64,000 nucleotides of DNA from positions 146,501 to 210,500 of the forward strand of contig MCFH01000040.1 of assembly GCA_002104945.1 (NCBI GenBank), given 5' to 3'. The translations under genes were made by a program, and so were the position numbers. Below the pieces are notes generated by a model. That model had not been told where the DNA came from and did not search any database. It saw only the letters and a program-made list of their open reading frames with translations. Source of the DNA: Piromyces finnis. Lineage: Eukaryota > Neocallimastigomycota > Neocallimastigomycetes > Neocallimastigales > Neocallimastigaceae. Positions 39,199-52,911 of this stretch are shown piece after piece (position 1 is the first letter of the stretch; each line of letters opens with the position of its first letter).

Positions 39199-40755
39199 GT
39201 TTGTTAAAAAAATTATTATATCAAAGGAAGAATAAATTACTTTATCACTATATAATTTAAATATGTTTATATTACCAAAAAATTTTCAATAAGCAAACCA
39301 AACAAAATTAATTTATTCCAACAATATTTTATTATACAATTTAAATTATCCATTAAAAAAAAAAAAGTATGCTATAAGAATACTAAATATATATAACAAA
39401 AACTCCATAATTTAATTAATATTGATAAAAAAAAAAAAAAGGAAACTATTCTTTCTTTATATAACAATATCCTTTTTTTAATCATGGATGATTTAAGAGA
39501 TTAAAAGCTGTTTTTCTTTCAGTTTTTATTTTTATTCCATACAATATATATCATTATCATTTCTTAGTAAAGAAAAAAAAAAAAAAAGAATTGTATGGCA
39601 ATATATATATATATTTTTTACAAAATTAAAAATGCCAAATATATTAACCTTCAGTATTAATTATATATTTTGGTATTAAAAAAAAAAAAGGAAATAACAT
39701 ATTCATTAATTAATGAAATTAGTAAAATTCTTTTTTTTTTTTCCCCTTTACCCAAACTACTTTTATATATTTACATAACAAATAATATTATTTTTTAAAT
39801 TGTCTATTGTTAATTCGAAAAAAAAAATATTTTTTTTTAAAGAGACCTTTTTTTTTTTTTGTAAATAATTGAAACGATATACATATAAATAAAAGAAATA
39901 TTAAAAAATTTATTTAGATTTTATTGTTTCCCTAAACACTTTTTTTTTTTTTTTAATATCTTAATAGTTGTTAATAAAATTAGCTTTATCATTTGTTTGA
40001 AAAAAAAAATTGGTTATTTTTGACTTTGGTGAGGAATAAATCTTATCAAGAAGGAAGAAAAAAAAAAAAACTTTTATTTTTTTTTAATTAAATTATTTAA
40101 ATTTCATATACAGATATCCTATTGTTATTAAATATATTGATATAATTTTTAAAATAATTTTACTTGATAAACCTAATTGTTTATAATAAGATTTTAAAAA
40201 TATTTCTCATAAAATTGTTATTAGAATATTTTTATTTCTACATTATACAATATGTAACCACTTTATTTGATACTATTTATTTATATGCTTATTATTATTA
40301 AAAAAAAAAAAAAAAGATACAATAGCTGATGTAAATAAAATTATTTCCTTATTGAATTTTAAATTATTAAAGATTTCTTTTTAATAAAATTATTGTGTAT
40401 ATACTTAGTGAATTTTGTTTAAAATTTTTACATTTAAAATAATAATAATAATAAAAAAGTCTATTTGAAATGTTAAATTGGAATATAATGTTATATATTA
40501 GAAAACATATTTTTCTGTTAATTTTCTTCTTTTGGGAAGAATAATTTTATTATTATTCCTGGTAAATTTTTAGTTACGACAATTCTTTATTTTTTTTTTT
40601 CATTAATTATTGATTATTGTGAAAATGTAAAAAATTTAGAAATTGGAATTGTTAAATAATTTGGAAAAAATGGTTATGGATATATATATAAACAATTTTA
40701 AAAAGTTAATAATTTAAATTATCATATATTTTTAACATATTTATTTTATTTTATT
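39199..40755. other. Convergent AT-rich spacer, no gene seen
   Basis: It lies between the 3' ends of NAA50 (+) and the Alba gene (-). It consists of A/T runs and low-complexity sequence without exon-like segments. Confidence 0.65.
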
Positions 40756-41207
40756 TTACTTGTCAAGTTTGTCTTCAATAGGTGTCCAGGTATCTTTTGA
40801 TTGTACAATTTCAATATCATTTTCTTGTATTAAATCATGTCTATTTAATTCATCTACAACTTTTCTTTTTATTATTTCTGCTACAGTAACTGCTTTATTA
40901 ATTGCATTTCCTTTTCCTGTAATAACTAATGGTTCTTCTTTAGTTTGATCCTTTTATTTTTTTTTTTTAAAAAAAGATAATAATTATATAATTATAAAGA
41001 GAATGTTAATAATAAATAATTATTTTAAATAAATTTTCGCTATGATGAATTACCAACATTTAAATAGTTAAAACCATAAGAAACATAATTCTTTATTTTT
41101 CCTTGGTTTGTAATATATAATTCATAATCTTTTTTATTAAGAATATTTAAATCCATTTCACTTGGATCAAATTCAGTTTCTACTTCAGTTCTACGATATT
41201 TCTCCAT
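40756..41207 (-). CDS. Small Alba-domain nucleic-acid-binding protein
   Basis: The spliced product has 114 residues from exons 41207-41058 and 40950-40756. The donor is GTTGGT, a less common form, chosen because it keeps phase 0 and closes the conserved fold. The alternative GTAATT donor 4 bases further on would hit a stop. The Alba fold is seen as YELYITNQGKIKNYVSYGFN, then PLVITGKGNAINKAVTVAEI and IKRKVVDE. GKGNAINKAV with the following VAEI-x-KRKV is the hallmark of Alba proteins such as plant and protist Alba, RPP25/POP6 and Mdp2-like. These bind RNA in RNase P/MRP or in translational control, or DNA in archaea. At this size it is a lone Alba domain with a short acidic tail. Whether it is an RNase P subunit is not shown. 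Confidence 0.85.
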
Positions 41208-42266
41208 ATTATTCTACACAACAAAAGTGGTGAAGATGAATTTATTTAGGTAAAAAAAAAAAAAAGAAAATAATAATTTTTTAAATAAAATAAAATAAAA
41301 TAAAAAAAAAAAAAATTTATGTGGTACAGAATCTTTTTTTTTTTTTTTTTTTTTTAAATTTTTAATTTTCTCAAATTTTGTTTTTTTTTTTATAAAGTTA
41401 ACTTTTAATTTTTTTTTATTTTTATTTTATCCATTTATTTAAATAATATCAAGGTTAATAAAAAAATTGATAATATATAATATTAAAGATCCTTATTATA
41501 ATTCATCAATTATTCATTTGATATATAGAAAAAAAAAAAACATTTCTAGTTTTATAAAGTGATTTTTAATATTTCTAAATCTTAATTTAAAATATCTTTA
41601 TAAAATATTTCTTAATAGGAATTTTTTTTTATTTCTTTATAAAAATAGTAATATTAATCATTTACATAAATAAATTAAAACAGTTTTATCTTTAAAGATT
41701 TGTATAGTATAAACATTATAATAAATGTTTTTTTTTTAAACTTTATATGTATTATTATTATTATTATATTTTAATTTGGTTTGGTTAAATTGCTGTTTCC
41801 TTTAAATATTTTTTATTTTGTATTTTATATATAATATAATTAATGTTATTAAAAAATAAAAAAATAATAGTATAAATAAAAGATTTTAAAATAGTCTCTC
41901 TCTTTTTTATTTCCCCTTAAATAATTTATTGTAATAGGACTTTTTAAAGTATTATTATTATTGTTATTATTATCATTTATTATGATAATGTTGCTAAATA
42001 ATTGTTTTTATTTTTATTTTTATAAGGGATGAGAGGTTAAATAATTAATTTAATCCAAATAAAGATGATGATTATTATTATTAATAGATAAGGTTGAAAA
42101 ATCTGATATAATATTATTAACTATAAATTTATTTGAAATAGATATAATAATGTATAAATAAATAAATAAAAAAAAAAAAAATTTAAACATAAAATGGTTT
42201 AGTTTAGTTTAAATAATAAAAAAAAATAATATTTATATAGTATAAATAATAAAAAGTTATTAAAAA
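41208..42266. other. AT-rich spacer between the Alba promoter and the TTP-like gene 3' end
   Basis: It consists of A/T runs (for example T21 at 41335-41355), ATT repeats near 41752-41766 and 41950-41985, and a TTTAG-type direct repeat near 42198-42212. No exon-like sequence was seen. Confidence 0.6.
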
Positions 42267-44819
42267 TCAAAACTTACTTTTAGGATAGGAATTATTATTT
42301 GAGAATGATGGATGAGGTGTAGTCATGTTGATAGCATTTGACATCATTGTATCTTTTCTATTAAACTCATTATTTATTAAATTATTGGTAATTTCGGTGT
42401 TGGTGGTATTATGGTTTTGAATAGATTTGAAATAATTATTAATTTGTTGAAATTTTGGATTGACAAAGGCACTAAAGAGTTTAATATTTTCTATATTCCT
42501 TCCCTTTTTATTAAATAAAAGACAATCATCATTACCAAAAGGATTATTAATCGTATTATCATTTAAATGAGTATTCATGAAATTTGAATCGGATGAGGCT
42601 ATGGAATGATAATCTTCTATGGTATCGTTCATCGTAGGATAATATTGAGATGGCGGGAATACATTCATTTCCTTTTCGACTGGAGGTTCAGCGTTTTCCA
42701 TAGGTTTCATTTGATTTACATTGGCAGGATGACTATTGTGACTAATAGGATTATTACTATTATTTTGAAAGTTTTGGGGTAACATGGAAAAAGGATAGTC
42801 ATCTATAGAATTCGAAACTTTCATTGTATTCATCATAGGTCCAACGTTGACTTTATAATTTGGGCTATACTGAAGGTCATTACCTACTGTTTTTATTCTA
42901 TTTAATTTATCTAGTGAAGAAGAAGAAGAAGAAGAAGAAGAAGAAGAACGATATTTTATCCAATCAGAATCAGAACTAATTGTTGTAAAATTATTGATGT
43001 TGGAGGGGGGAAGATTTTTCAAATTTTGATTCATTCTATAGGATGTAGAGATTGATGTATTATTCTTCATAGGAAATGTTGGACTACTTTTTAAAGAACT
43101 TGGGGTATTTGGAGTTGATTTGTTAGGATAATCGATTTTATTGTTCATAGAAAGAGAAGGGTATGGTAGGGTGGTGGAAGAAGATAAAGATGAAGAAGAA
43201 GAAGAGGAGGATTGATTTGTATAATGCGATTTACCATTACTATTAATATTCATAAAGAGATTGAGAGGTGTAAGATATTGATTCAAATTTGTATTGTTGG
43301 TATTAAAATTAGAATGTATGGTTTGAGAAGGATTATTACTAGCATAAATATTATCATTGGAGCGATTATTAATGACTTTATTTATAAGATTAACATTAAT
43401 GGTATCTTCTGTCATTGGATTCTTGGTTATTTCAGTTTGATGATGACCTTCGGATCCATTATTATTTATGATATTAGTATTCTCTATGGTTTGACCATGA
43501 CCATTAGGCAAACTTGCACAATAATTGAAATTTAAATTATCTAACAATTGAGAAAGGTTTGAATTCGTATAATTATTTTTAGAATTATTATTTATTAGAG
43601 TATTATATGCTTCTGTATTCAATATATTGGAATCATTGTAGTCAAACAAGGCGCAGTTCTCGGTAGAAGAAGAAGAAGAAGAAAAAGAAGAAGAAGAACA
43701 AAATTCACCACTTTTATAAACACTATTATGACTATGATTATTAGGATTATGATTATTAAAAGAAGATAATGAAGGGTTTGAATACAAGGTAGAGGTGGAA
43801 GAAAGTTCAGATAAATTATCAAAATTTTTATATTGTGAAGGTATAAGATTTATAGTATTAGTATTTTGAAGGATATCATTATCTAATTTATTTGTGATGG
43901 TGTTGGCGATAGTTGGTTCAAATGATTTAGCATTAATATTCATTTTAGAATCATTAGAATGGTTATTAATTGTTATACCATTCATAGAGGAATTATTATT
44001 TAATCTTGAGTTTAATAAAATTGATGATTGTGAATCATATGTTAAATTGGATATTAAAGAAGAAGTAGTAGTCGGGGTATCTTTTTATATATATATATCA
44101 TCATCATCATCATAATTATTATTGTAGGTAGGGTATAATTAATTTAAAAAAAAAAAAAAAATAAAAACATATTAAATATAATAATAATATTAAATGAAAA
44201 GTGGTTAATATTACAAAGTTGATATGGTTAAAAGAAAATATAAGACAAAATTATTACCTATAGAAATATTAGTTAATTTATTTATTTTTGAATTTATTAA
44301 ATTGCTTTTCATTAATTCCTCATTTTTAGTGTCATTTTTAAAGGTATGAATAAAGCAGCAACGTTTACCATATGGACAGGTTCCCTGTTCCCAAAATATT
44401 TTACACATTTCTGTTCTGTATTTTGGATGTCTATCTACCGGTCTTAATTCTTCATAAGAATGAGCAAATTGACATTTTTCTTTGTATCGACAATATCCGG
44501 TTTCTTCAAAGGATCTACAAAATTCTGTTTTATATAAAATTATTTTTTTCTTATTTTGATCATATGCTTTTTTTTATTGGATAGTATTTCAATATAAATA
44601 TTATAAATATTTTTTAATTTAAAAAGGTTGTGGTGGTGGATAAATTAATAATAAATAAAAAAAATAAAAAATGGATTAATTAAAAAAAAAAAAAAAAAAA
44701 ATTATTATTATTATCAAGTAGTTATCCAATATTGGTTATTTAATAGAAATGATTATTAAAAGAGAATTACCATTTGGTTTTTTTTTATCAAAATTCCGTT
44801 GTTTCTTACTTTTTTTCAT
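42267..44819 (-). CDS. Tandem CCCH zinc-finger mRNA-binding protein (tristetraprolin/Zfs1 type)
   Basis: The spliced product has 723 residues from exons 44819-44771, 44566-44258 and 44080-42267. The two fingers are at the N-terminus. Finger 1 has C33, C42, C48 and H52, with lead-in YKTEFC. Finger 2 has C71, C80, C86 and H90, with lead-in KYRTEMC. Both are C-x8-C-x5-C-x3-H with an 18-residue linker, exactly the tristetraprolin pattern. Family members bind UAUUUA-type elements in mRNA 3' ends and recruit deadenylases. The acceptor at 44567-44568 was chosen because it keeps the YKTEF lead-in. The remaining 600 residues are Asn/Ser-rich, with Ser runs from GAA-repeat-like DNA (42919-42950 and 43665-43700 on the + strand), and have no second domain. 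Such tails often mediate condensation or deadenylase binding. Confidence 0.92.
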
Positions 44820-45486
44820 CTTTTTCAAAAATTCTTATTTAATATTTAAATAAATCATCATCATCATAAAGAATATATATATATATAAATAAATTAGTAC
44901 TATCATATTATTAAATATATTACTTTTTTTAATTTTAATTATTGAGATACCTTTTATTATACAATAAATGATACGATTTAATAATAATACTAATATAAAA
45001 GGATTGATAATTTATGAAAATGACTATAACGTTGAAAAATTTTTTTATTATGCAACAAAAGAATTATACATTATAGCTTAATTTTTTTTTTAAATATATG
45101 TATTGAAAAAAAAAGTCTATATAACAGTATATTATGTATATAAAATCCTTTATTTTGATGTATGCGAATTTATTATGTTATTTATTTTATATTTGAAATA
45201 TTTATACTAATTTTAGGTTCTAATTTGTTGTTGTTAAAGTTTTATAAATTAATGTAGATTAAAGTTTTTTTGTAATAATAAAAATAATTAAATATTATAG
45301 GCTATATTATTAATTTTTTTTAAGTAGTTGAAATTTTTTAAGAGTTATGTAATTGTAATAATATCATATTATTTAATGATGATTCCAGTCTACATATAGA
45401 GTGATATTATGAATTAATATATTTTTTTTTCTCTCCTTAAATATATTGCTTGAGGTGTATAAGGTTTTACCAAGATAAATTAACAA

Positions 45487-45517
<31 letters not shown>

Positions 45518-45831
45518 CTTTTTTTAATTTATATTGTAATGAATTAAAAAGGTAAATTATTTATATTATAAAATAGTAATATTAAAAAAATGTATAATAA
45601 CTAATATTTATTATTTGCATTAAAAAAAAAAAAGTGAAGAAAATTAATACAATAATGATAAATATATATAATTTTTATTTTTTTTATTAAATCTACTGAT
45701 TTTTTTGTCTTTTGAAAAAGAAAATTTTTTGTAGTTTTAAAAAAAAAAGTTGATAAACTTTAATTTTAATATATAATATTAAACCATATTAAGGACAAAT
45801 TTAATTAAAACCTATTTTTTTCATATGGAAA

Positions 45832-45868
<37 letters not shown>

Positions 45869-48064
45869 ATACATATATTAATTGTATTTTATACACACTT
45901 TTAAAATTATAGAATGTTAAACTAATGAAATGATAAGTTTAATAATTTAACACGAATTTGAATTACCCTATTACAAATTTATACTTAAAAATGATTGAAC
46001 TTTTTAATCTTTTTTTTTTTTTTTTTTTTTTAAAAATGAAGTATAAATATATACATGATATTTTCTTTTTCTATTGATTTCAATAGAATAATATATATAT
46101 TAATGTTTTAAAAACTTTATATGAAAATCAACAATCTATCATCAAATTTATAGAAGTACTCTTTTTTTTTCTTTTTATAAAAAGATAAAATGAATATTTT
46201 TATTCTTTTGTTTTTTATAACATACTATTGTAATATTTTTTTAAATAGTATATATATATTTACATATCATATATAATCAGGAATTAAAATTTTCTCTATT
46301 TTAAAATATCTTTTTATTATTAAATAGGTATATATTTTACATATAGTCTTTTGTCACTACTTTTATATATTTTAAGGTATTTTAATTAAAACTAAATAGG
46401 ATGATTTTTACAGAAAGCTTGTTTTAAACCAATAATTTTAATTGATGCAATTTTATTACTTTTATTTTTTTTTTATCTACTAAAGACAATAAACTTTTGA
46501 TTATTTTTATATTTTAATTTTTTAATACTCAAAATTCTATTTGTTATAATAATACCTTTTTTATATAATAAGTAAAAATAAAGAATAATAAAAAAAAAGA
46601 AATTTTATTATTTATATTTTAAGAAGATTTCCATTAATTCCTTTTTTTTTTAAATATGGATTGAATTATGGAAAGAAAAAAACTATTTTAAATTTTTTTT
46701 CTTCTTCTTATTCGAAACCCTATATATTGAAATTCCTTCTCATTAACCTATAATGAATAAATAGGGAAAGGATTATTTTGTGATAGTAATGATAAACAAT
46801 TATAATTACTTTAAAAATTTTTTCTTATTAATACTAATTAAAAGGAGAGAAGATCACAGTGTATTGGGTAATGATATAATGATGATAATAATAAAAAATA
46901 TAATATGGTAGAATTAAGATTTGGATTAAATCAATAATAAAATAACAATAAAATTTTAGTAGAGCTAATTAATTGCCCCAATTATATTTATTTTCTATAT
47001 AAAAATATTTTATTTTTCAAATAAACTATTTAAATTATTTTTTTTTAAATACTATGTAGTTTTTATTTTATTTAAAGTTAAACATTATCTATCATAGAGT
47101 TTTAAAGTTTTATTACAATAGGTTTATAAATATTTTTGACTCCATAGAAATTTAAAATAATACTTTAAAAAAAAAAGATATGAAATAACTCAAGAAAAAC
47201 ATTCTTTAATCAATAGATAAAAAATATTTTATATTCAAGTTAAAAAAAAAAAAAACAATCCATATATATTTATTTTAATTTTATTGATAACCATTAATGA
47301 TTATTTATAATATAGTATTAATGATTAAAATGATATAGTATGAAATGTCAAACATATTACTTAATTTAAAGATTTTTAAAAATTATACTTTAAATATATT
47401 TTTAAAATATTAGTTTTATGTTTCATATATAATTCTTTTTTTTTTTTTTAAATTTTAAAATATTAATAATTATAGTATTATATTTATAAAGTATTTATAA
47501 GGATTTTAATGTTTTTTTTTTTTTTTTACTATTTTTTATATTATTATCTTCCATAATTATAAACCGGTAAAAAACAACTATAATTTTATTAACAGATAAA
47601 CTTTTTTTTTTTTTTATAATTAATTAGAAAAGAAGTAAAAATCCAATGAAATGAAAATATATATAAAGATCTCCAATAAAGTTTTTAAATAATAATCAAC
47701 ATATAATTCTATTTCAAAAGAACTTAAAAAAGAATACATTTTATTAATTGAACATATATTCTAGTATCCAAAATATTAAATATTGATTTTTTTTTATAAA
47801 TTAATTATTAATATTTATAAAAAAATTGATCGATAAAGAAAACTATAATAATCTATATTAAAAATAACTATATAAAAATACCTATTACTGTTAATTCATT
47901 TTTTCATTAAAAAGCATATTATATTTGAAATATTTATAAATTAAAAAATATAGAGTATTTGACAATCTCAATACATGATTATAAATAAACAATATCTTGC
48001 AACAGTATAATATTAATAGTTAGTGATAAAATCACTACCATCAATACTACTACAACTATTAATA

Positions 48065-48069
48065 GCAGC

Positions 48070-48114
<45 letters not shown>

Positions 48115-48127
48115 AACAACAACAACA
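48065..48127. repeat. CAA/AAC trinucleotide microsatellite
   Basis: About 20 near-perfect CAA units lie in the middle of a non-coding gap. CAA would encode Gln or AAC Asn, but stops close by in all frames make coding use unlikely. Confidence 0.8.
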
Positions 48128-50052
48128 ATAATAATATTACCATTATTCTCATCATAAAACTTTATACTTTATGAAATGTATGAAATATATAACTTTATAT
48201 TTACGCCACAGAATATTTAGAGTTTTTGTGTTTAAAATTTATTCATAAATCTTAAAATACTTTTATATAAATATATAATATGTAATATATATAATTATAT
48301 ATATTTATTTAATTCTACTCTAAATGGGATATTTTCTTTTTTCTCTTTTTTTATCGGAATAAATGTCAAAATGTCTATTGTTATGACAATGTTTTTTTTT
48401 TTTTTTTTCGTTGATAATAAATAACAAAAAAAAAAAAAAGTTGTCATATAGGTGTATAATAAATAAACAATACTCCAATGCTGGTCATTTCCTTGGAAAG
48501 ATGTATTTTTGAAATAATAAAATTTATACAATCTTTAGTCTCACATTATTACTTTATATTCATGTTAATATGTTTTTTATGTAATGAATTTATATTATTT
48601 ATACCTTTTTTTTTTTTTTAAATACATTTTATTCTATAAATCCTATACGTTATTGTCGTCATTATTATTATCATTTCATATAAAAACAACTACATCGAAA
48701 TCGTTTATTTATACTACTTTCTTTCACAGCCTATATTTATATCATTTTGTTTTCATATGATTTAATTTAATCAAAGTTTAATTAAATTTATTATTGTTTA
48801 AAAGATATTAAAAAAAAAAAAAAGTATGATGATGGTGGTAGTGGTGGTAATAATAAATATATATTGAATTTACTTTTTCTGGTTTTCAAAATAAATAAAA
48901 AAAAAAGTCTTTTAAACTTTTTATATATATATATATATATTAATTATTAATAAAATTGAAGGTTTTTCTTTCTTTCTTTTTTTTTTTTAAATAGAGAGTA
49001 AATAAAGAATATTTTAAATTTAATCCATTGTTCAAATTATGATAATATTTTATATTATCCATGTCCAATGTCCATTAATTAATTAATTATTCAATCAATA
49101 ATGAAATATTATTTGCTTTTAAAATGTATATTTCTTTGAAAAATTGAATGTAATTAAACTCTATATCAAAAAAAAAAAAAAACTTTAATACACTGTCTCT
49201 AAAAATAAAGGCTGAATAATACTAATAATTAGAATAATAATTAATAGTTTATAAAGTATAATAATACTTTGCTTATTTTCATCATCAAAATTGTTTTAAT
49301 TAATTTCTGTTATTAATTTAATTAATATATAATATTAATATATTTTAATATATTTTTAATGATTAAATAATAAAAATTTAATAAATATAAAAAAGTATAT
49401 TTTATAATCATACCTTTTTTTTTTTGGTTCTTTTGTGTAAGCAAGAATGTGAAATTTACCATCTTCATATAATACAATATATTTTAATATATGAGATCAA
49501 TTTAAATTTCAATTTTTTTGATTTAAATAATATCAGATTTCTGTCAATATTAAAAATCAAAAAAAAAAAAATTCAAATAAAAAATAATAAATTTTTCTAT
49601 TTTTAAAATGATATAAAAAAGATTGAAATTCGCTCAATACTTTTCATTTTCTTCTTATTTCATTCAATATTAATTATTCTATTGATATAATTTTACATAC
49701 TGTAAAATGTTATATAAAGTGTAAAAGAAAAAAAAAAAAAGGTTCATTTCAATCTAGTTGAATAAATAACAATATCTATACTAATAAAAGTAAAATACTA
49801 TTTGATAAATAAACAATTTTTTTTTTTTTTTTTAAAAAAAAATTCATTTTAAAATCTTAATAATACAACAATAAAATGATTTTCTTGTGTATATAATATA
49901 ATAAAGGCATTATTATTGAAATGGAATTATAATTCAAAATAAAAATAATAATACTACCTACCTTTTAATGTACATAATTATTTTATTTAATATTTATTAA
50001 TAAGAAAAATATATATATTATATATATGTTTTTTTATCCAAAATTGTAATAT

Positions 50053-50056
<4 letters not shown>

Positions 50057-50090
<34 letters not shown>

Positions 50091-50098
50091 CAACAATC
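50057..50098. repeat. Homopolymer A42
   Basis: There are 42 consecutive A residues, about 270 bases upstream of the start codon of the kinase-like gene. Confidence 0.8.
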
Positions 50099-50364
50099 AT
50101 AATAATACTATCTTTTATGTTGAATATCAAATCATTGCTAGATAAAAAGTTTTCATTTCATAGTATCGTGAAAGCTTTTTTATTATATAAATTTATATTA
50201 TATATTTCAGAAATAAAATAATTTAATTTTTTTTGTTTAAAAAAAAACTGTTAATATATTTGTATAATACCTTGATATATTAACTATTCTGCTCGTAACA
50301 GCAATAATAATAATAACAACAAAATTATCTATTATATTAATTAAAAATATTATCAAAAATCAAA

Positions 50365-52911
50365 ATGAATTCAAAATATATTTCTATTATGCTATCAGGA
50401 AATGAAAAATATGTTAAAGAACCAGAAAAAATAGATATGAAAAAATATAATTTAAATGTTGAAGGAGATGAAGATATTCATATACTACCACCAAGACATG
50501 TTGCGCTTCAAAAAATTATAGATGATTATGCTGATAGCTCTTCTATTGATAATGGTTCTTTATGTGAACTAAATGATATTCCATGCTATAATGGGGATAA
50601 ATACTCTCAATTTTACCATCAAAAATTAAAATATTATACTACCGTAGGAAAGGACGAATGTCCTAGAATATTTGATATAAATCATTATTTACCATTGAAT
50701 GATCAAAGTAACTGTTCATCCCCTCTAAAAACGGTTTCTTTTAACAACAATCTAGCAAATTCACATCATGGGTCTGTTTCACAATCAATTCCATTAAATA
50801 ATAACCTAAATATAGATAATAATGAATCCTATTATTCTGATGCTTCCATTGAAACCAATACTACCTTAAATATTTCTCAAAATGAATCAATTATATATGT
50901 TAGATCATACACAGAGGTAGATGAAATATCCAATGATAAGTTAGCAAGAAAAAATACAAAGAAAGAAAATAATCCAATTAAAAAAACTATAAATATATTT
51001 AAAAAGTCGTATACCCCATCACCAATTAATAAAGAAGTTGAAATAAACGATAAAGTTGTTATTGTTTCAAATCAACGACAACAACAACAAGATTCTACAA
51101 AAGATACCATTGAAAAGAGTAAAATTGTTGAAATTGATAGTATCATGGATATAGATTTGAAAACATCATCAGCATTGACAACCAAGAATAATAATAAGAT
51201 AACTGAAAATAAGAGTGAACAATCATCAAATACAATCAAAAAACACAAGTCAAATGTTTCAAAGTATGATTTCGTTAAAGTATTGGTTTATTTATCTGGA
51301 AAACATTATTATGTTTTATCCCGTTTTTTAATTAGTCGAATGTTAACGGCATCTGAAATTGATTATTATCATGCTGTAAAAATTGCTCTTGATCTTAAAA
51401 AACGTTTGGTAGATTGTAATGAATTGGAATTGTCTCAAAAAAAATTAGAAAAATATTTATTTAACATTATGAAAGATTATGGTTATACTGAAAAATATAC
51501 TTCACTCTATAAACTAATATCAGGGTAAAGATTATAAACCAAGTCAAATTTAAAAATATTTTTAAAATAGTATAAAACAATAAAAAAAATTAAGAAAAAA
51601 AATTCTTGGTTCTTTTACTAATATATGTATAACCTATTTATAAATTAAATACCATATAGGTTTTATCGTGAACGTATTCCAATGATTATTTTAATCAGTG
51701 GTCCTAGATGTGTTGGAAAATCAACATTGGCAACTAAATTGGCAGAAAGATTAAATTTACCAAATATTGTGAAAACGGATATGGTTTATGATTTAATGTG
51801 TAGTATTTTTAGGTAGATATTAAAATAAAATAAAATATTCTTTTTTTATTTTAAATTAAGTATGAAAATAAAAAAAAAAAATTTTTTTCCCCATTTTTTA
51901 AGCGATATAATATTAATGTTTTTTTTTTTTTTTTTATATTAATTATTTTATTTTCTCCATTTTATTAGTATATCGGATGAAGATCGTGAACCAATATGGT
52001 ATAAAAATTGTTCAACAGATGAACTTTTAGAAAAGTATGAAAAAGACTGTGAACTTGTTAAAAAAGGTAATTAATCATCATTATCATTCTAAAAAGCAAT
52101 ATGTATATAACTCACATTAAATTTAATGATAATTATTTTTAATGTAAATAAATTCAAATAGGTTTAGAAGTTGATATTAAAAAGGCATTTACAGAAGGAA
52201 AATCAATTATTATAGAGGGAATACATGTTAATCATAAATTATATGATTATGTATTAGATTATATTACAAAATTTAATACGAACAAAAATAATAAAGAAAA
52301 GAAAGATTTAGAAAGTGATAATAATTCCTACACTTCAAAACTTTTATCTATCAATGATGATCCATGCAATGCTATAGTATTACCATTTTATCTTGATATG
52401 GATGATAAAAAATGCCATAAAGAATTTTTATTTAATCAAATAATGACGGAAACCTTTATTAATAATCAAAATGATTCAAATTATTTTATGTTGAATGATT
52501 TCCCAAATTCAAATTTAGGCAATGTAAGTCCATCTAAATACTCTAACTATTAATTTACTTTAAAAGAAAGTTTATTTATTTTATTAGAAAGTATTTTTTG
52601 TTATTAATTTTAAATTCATTTATACCTTCCTCTCTCCTGATAAAGCATCATTATTAATTTAATTTTTTTTTTTTTTTTTAAAATATATTTTTTAATAGGA
52701 TCAACTTTGCGAATTTGAATTAAAACTTGATATTTTAGGAAATTTATTCAAAAAAGAAAATAACAAAAGACAATATTTAAAATCTCCTACGGGTGAATCC
52801 AAAGCATTCAAATACATTAATGTTGATTCGAAATCCTTCCAAAGTACTTTGAATATAATGCATACACAAGTTTTAAATAAAATTCAAGAAAAATTCAGTA
52901 TATCTGAATAA
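50365..52911 (+). CDS. P-loop kinase of the 2-phosphoglycerate kinase / plant LPA1 family
   Basis: The spliced product has 661 residues from exons 50365-51524, 51660-51812, 51969-52066, 52162-52523 and 52699-52911. Residues 1-299 are an Asn/Ser-rich region without a clear domain. From Lys300 the sequence follows the plant LPA1/2-phosphoglycerate-kinase-related proteins: KYDFVKVLVYLSGKHYYVLS, RFLISRMLTASEIDYYHAVK and IALDLKKRLVD. This part resembles the ATP-cone-like segment of archaeal 2-phosphoglycerate kinase. The P-loop domain starts IPMIILISGPRCVGKST, with Walker A at 401-409, then LAERLNLPNIVKTDMVYDLM, KKGLEVDIKKAFTEGKSIII and EGIHVN. The kinase core is interrupted by a Lys/Asn-rich insertion (about 520-545). 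LPA1 loss lowers phytic acid in rice seed, but the true substrate of eukaryotic members is not settled. The family call is strong and the reaction is inferred. Confidence 0.88.

Larger units (their letters stand above)
44820..50364. other. 5.5 kb AT-rich intergenic region, no gene seen
   Basis: This is the longest gap in the window, between the 5' ends of the TTP-like (-) and kinase (+) genes. It holds a CAA/AAC microsatellite (48065-48127), a TA repeat at 45489-45518, A42 at 50057-50098 and many shorter runs. Chance open frames (48295-48531 -, 49424-49606 +) have no motif. No RNA gene was recognised. Confidence 0.6.

Noticed and set aside
43212-43822. Open frames antisense to or out of frame with the TTP-like tail
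   Set aside because: They arise from AT-biased Asn/Ser repeats and have no motif or start context.
44524-44566. Alternative acceptor for TTP-like exon 2 at 44525-44526
   Set aside because: It fits the phase but removes the YKTEF lead-in of finger 1. The acceptor at 44567-44568 keeps phase and restores the lead-in that is conserved in the family.
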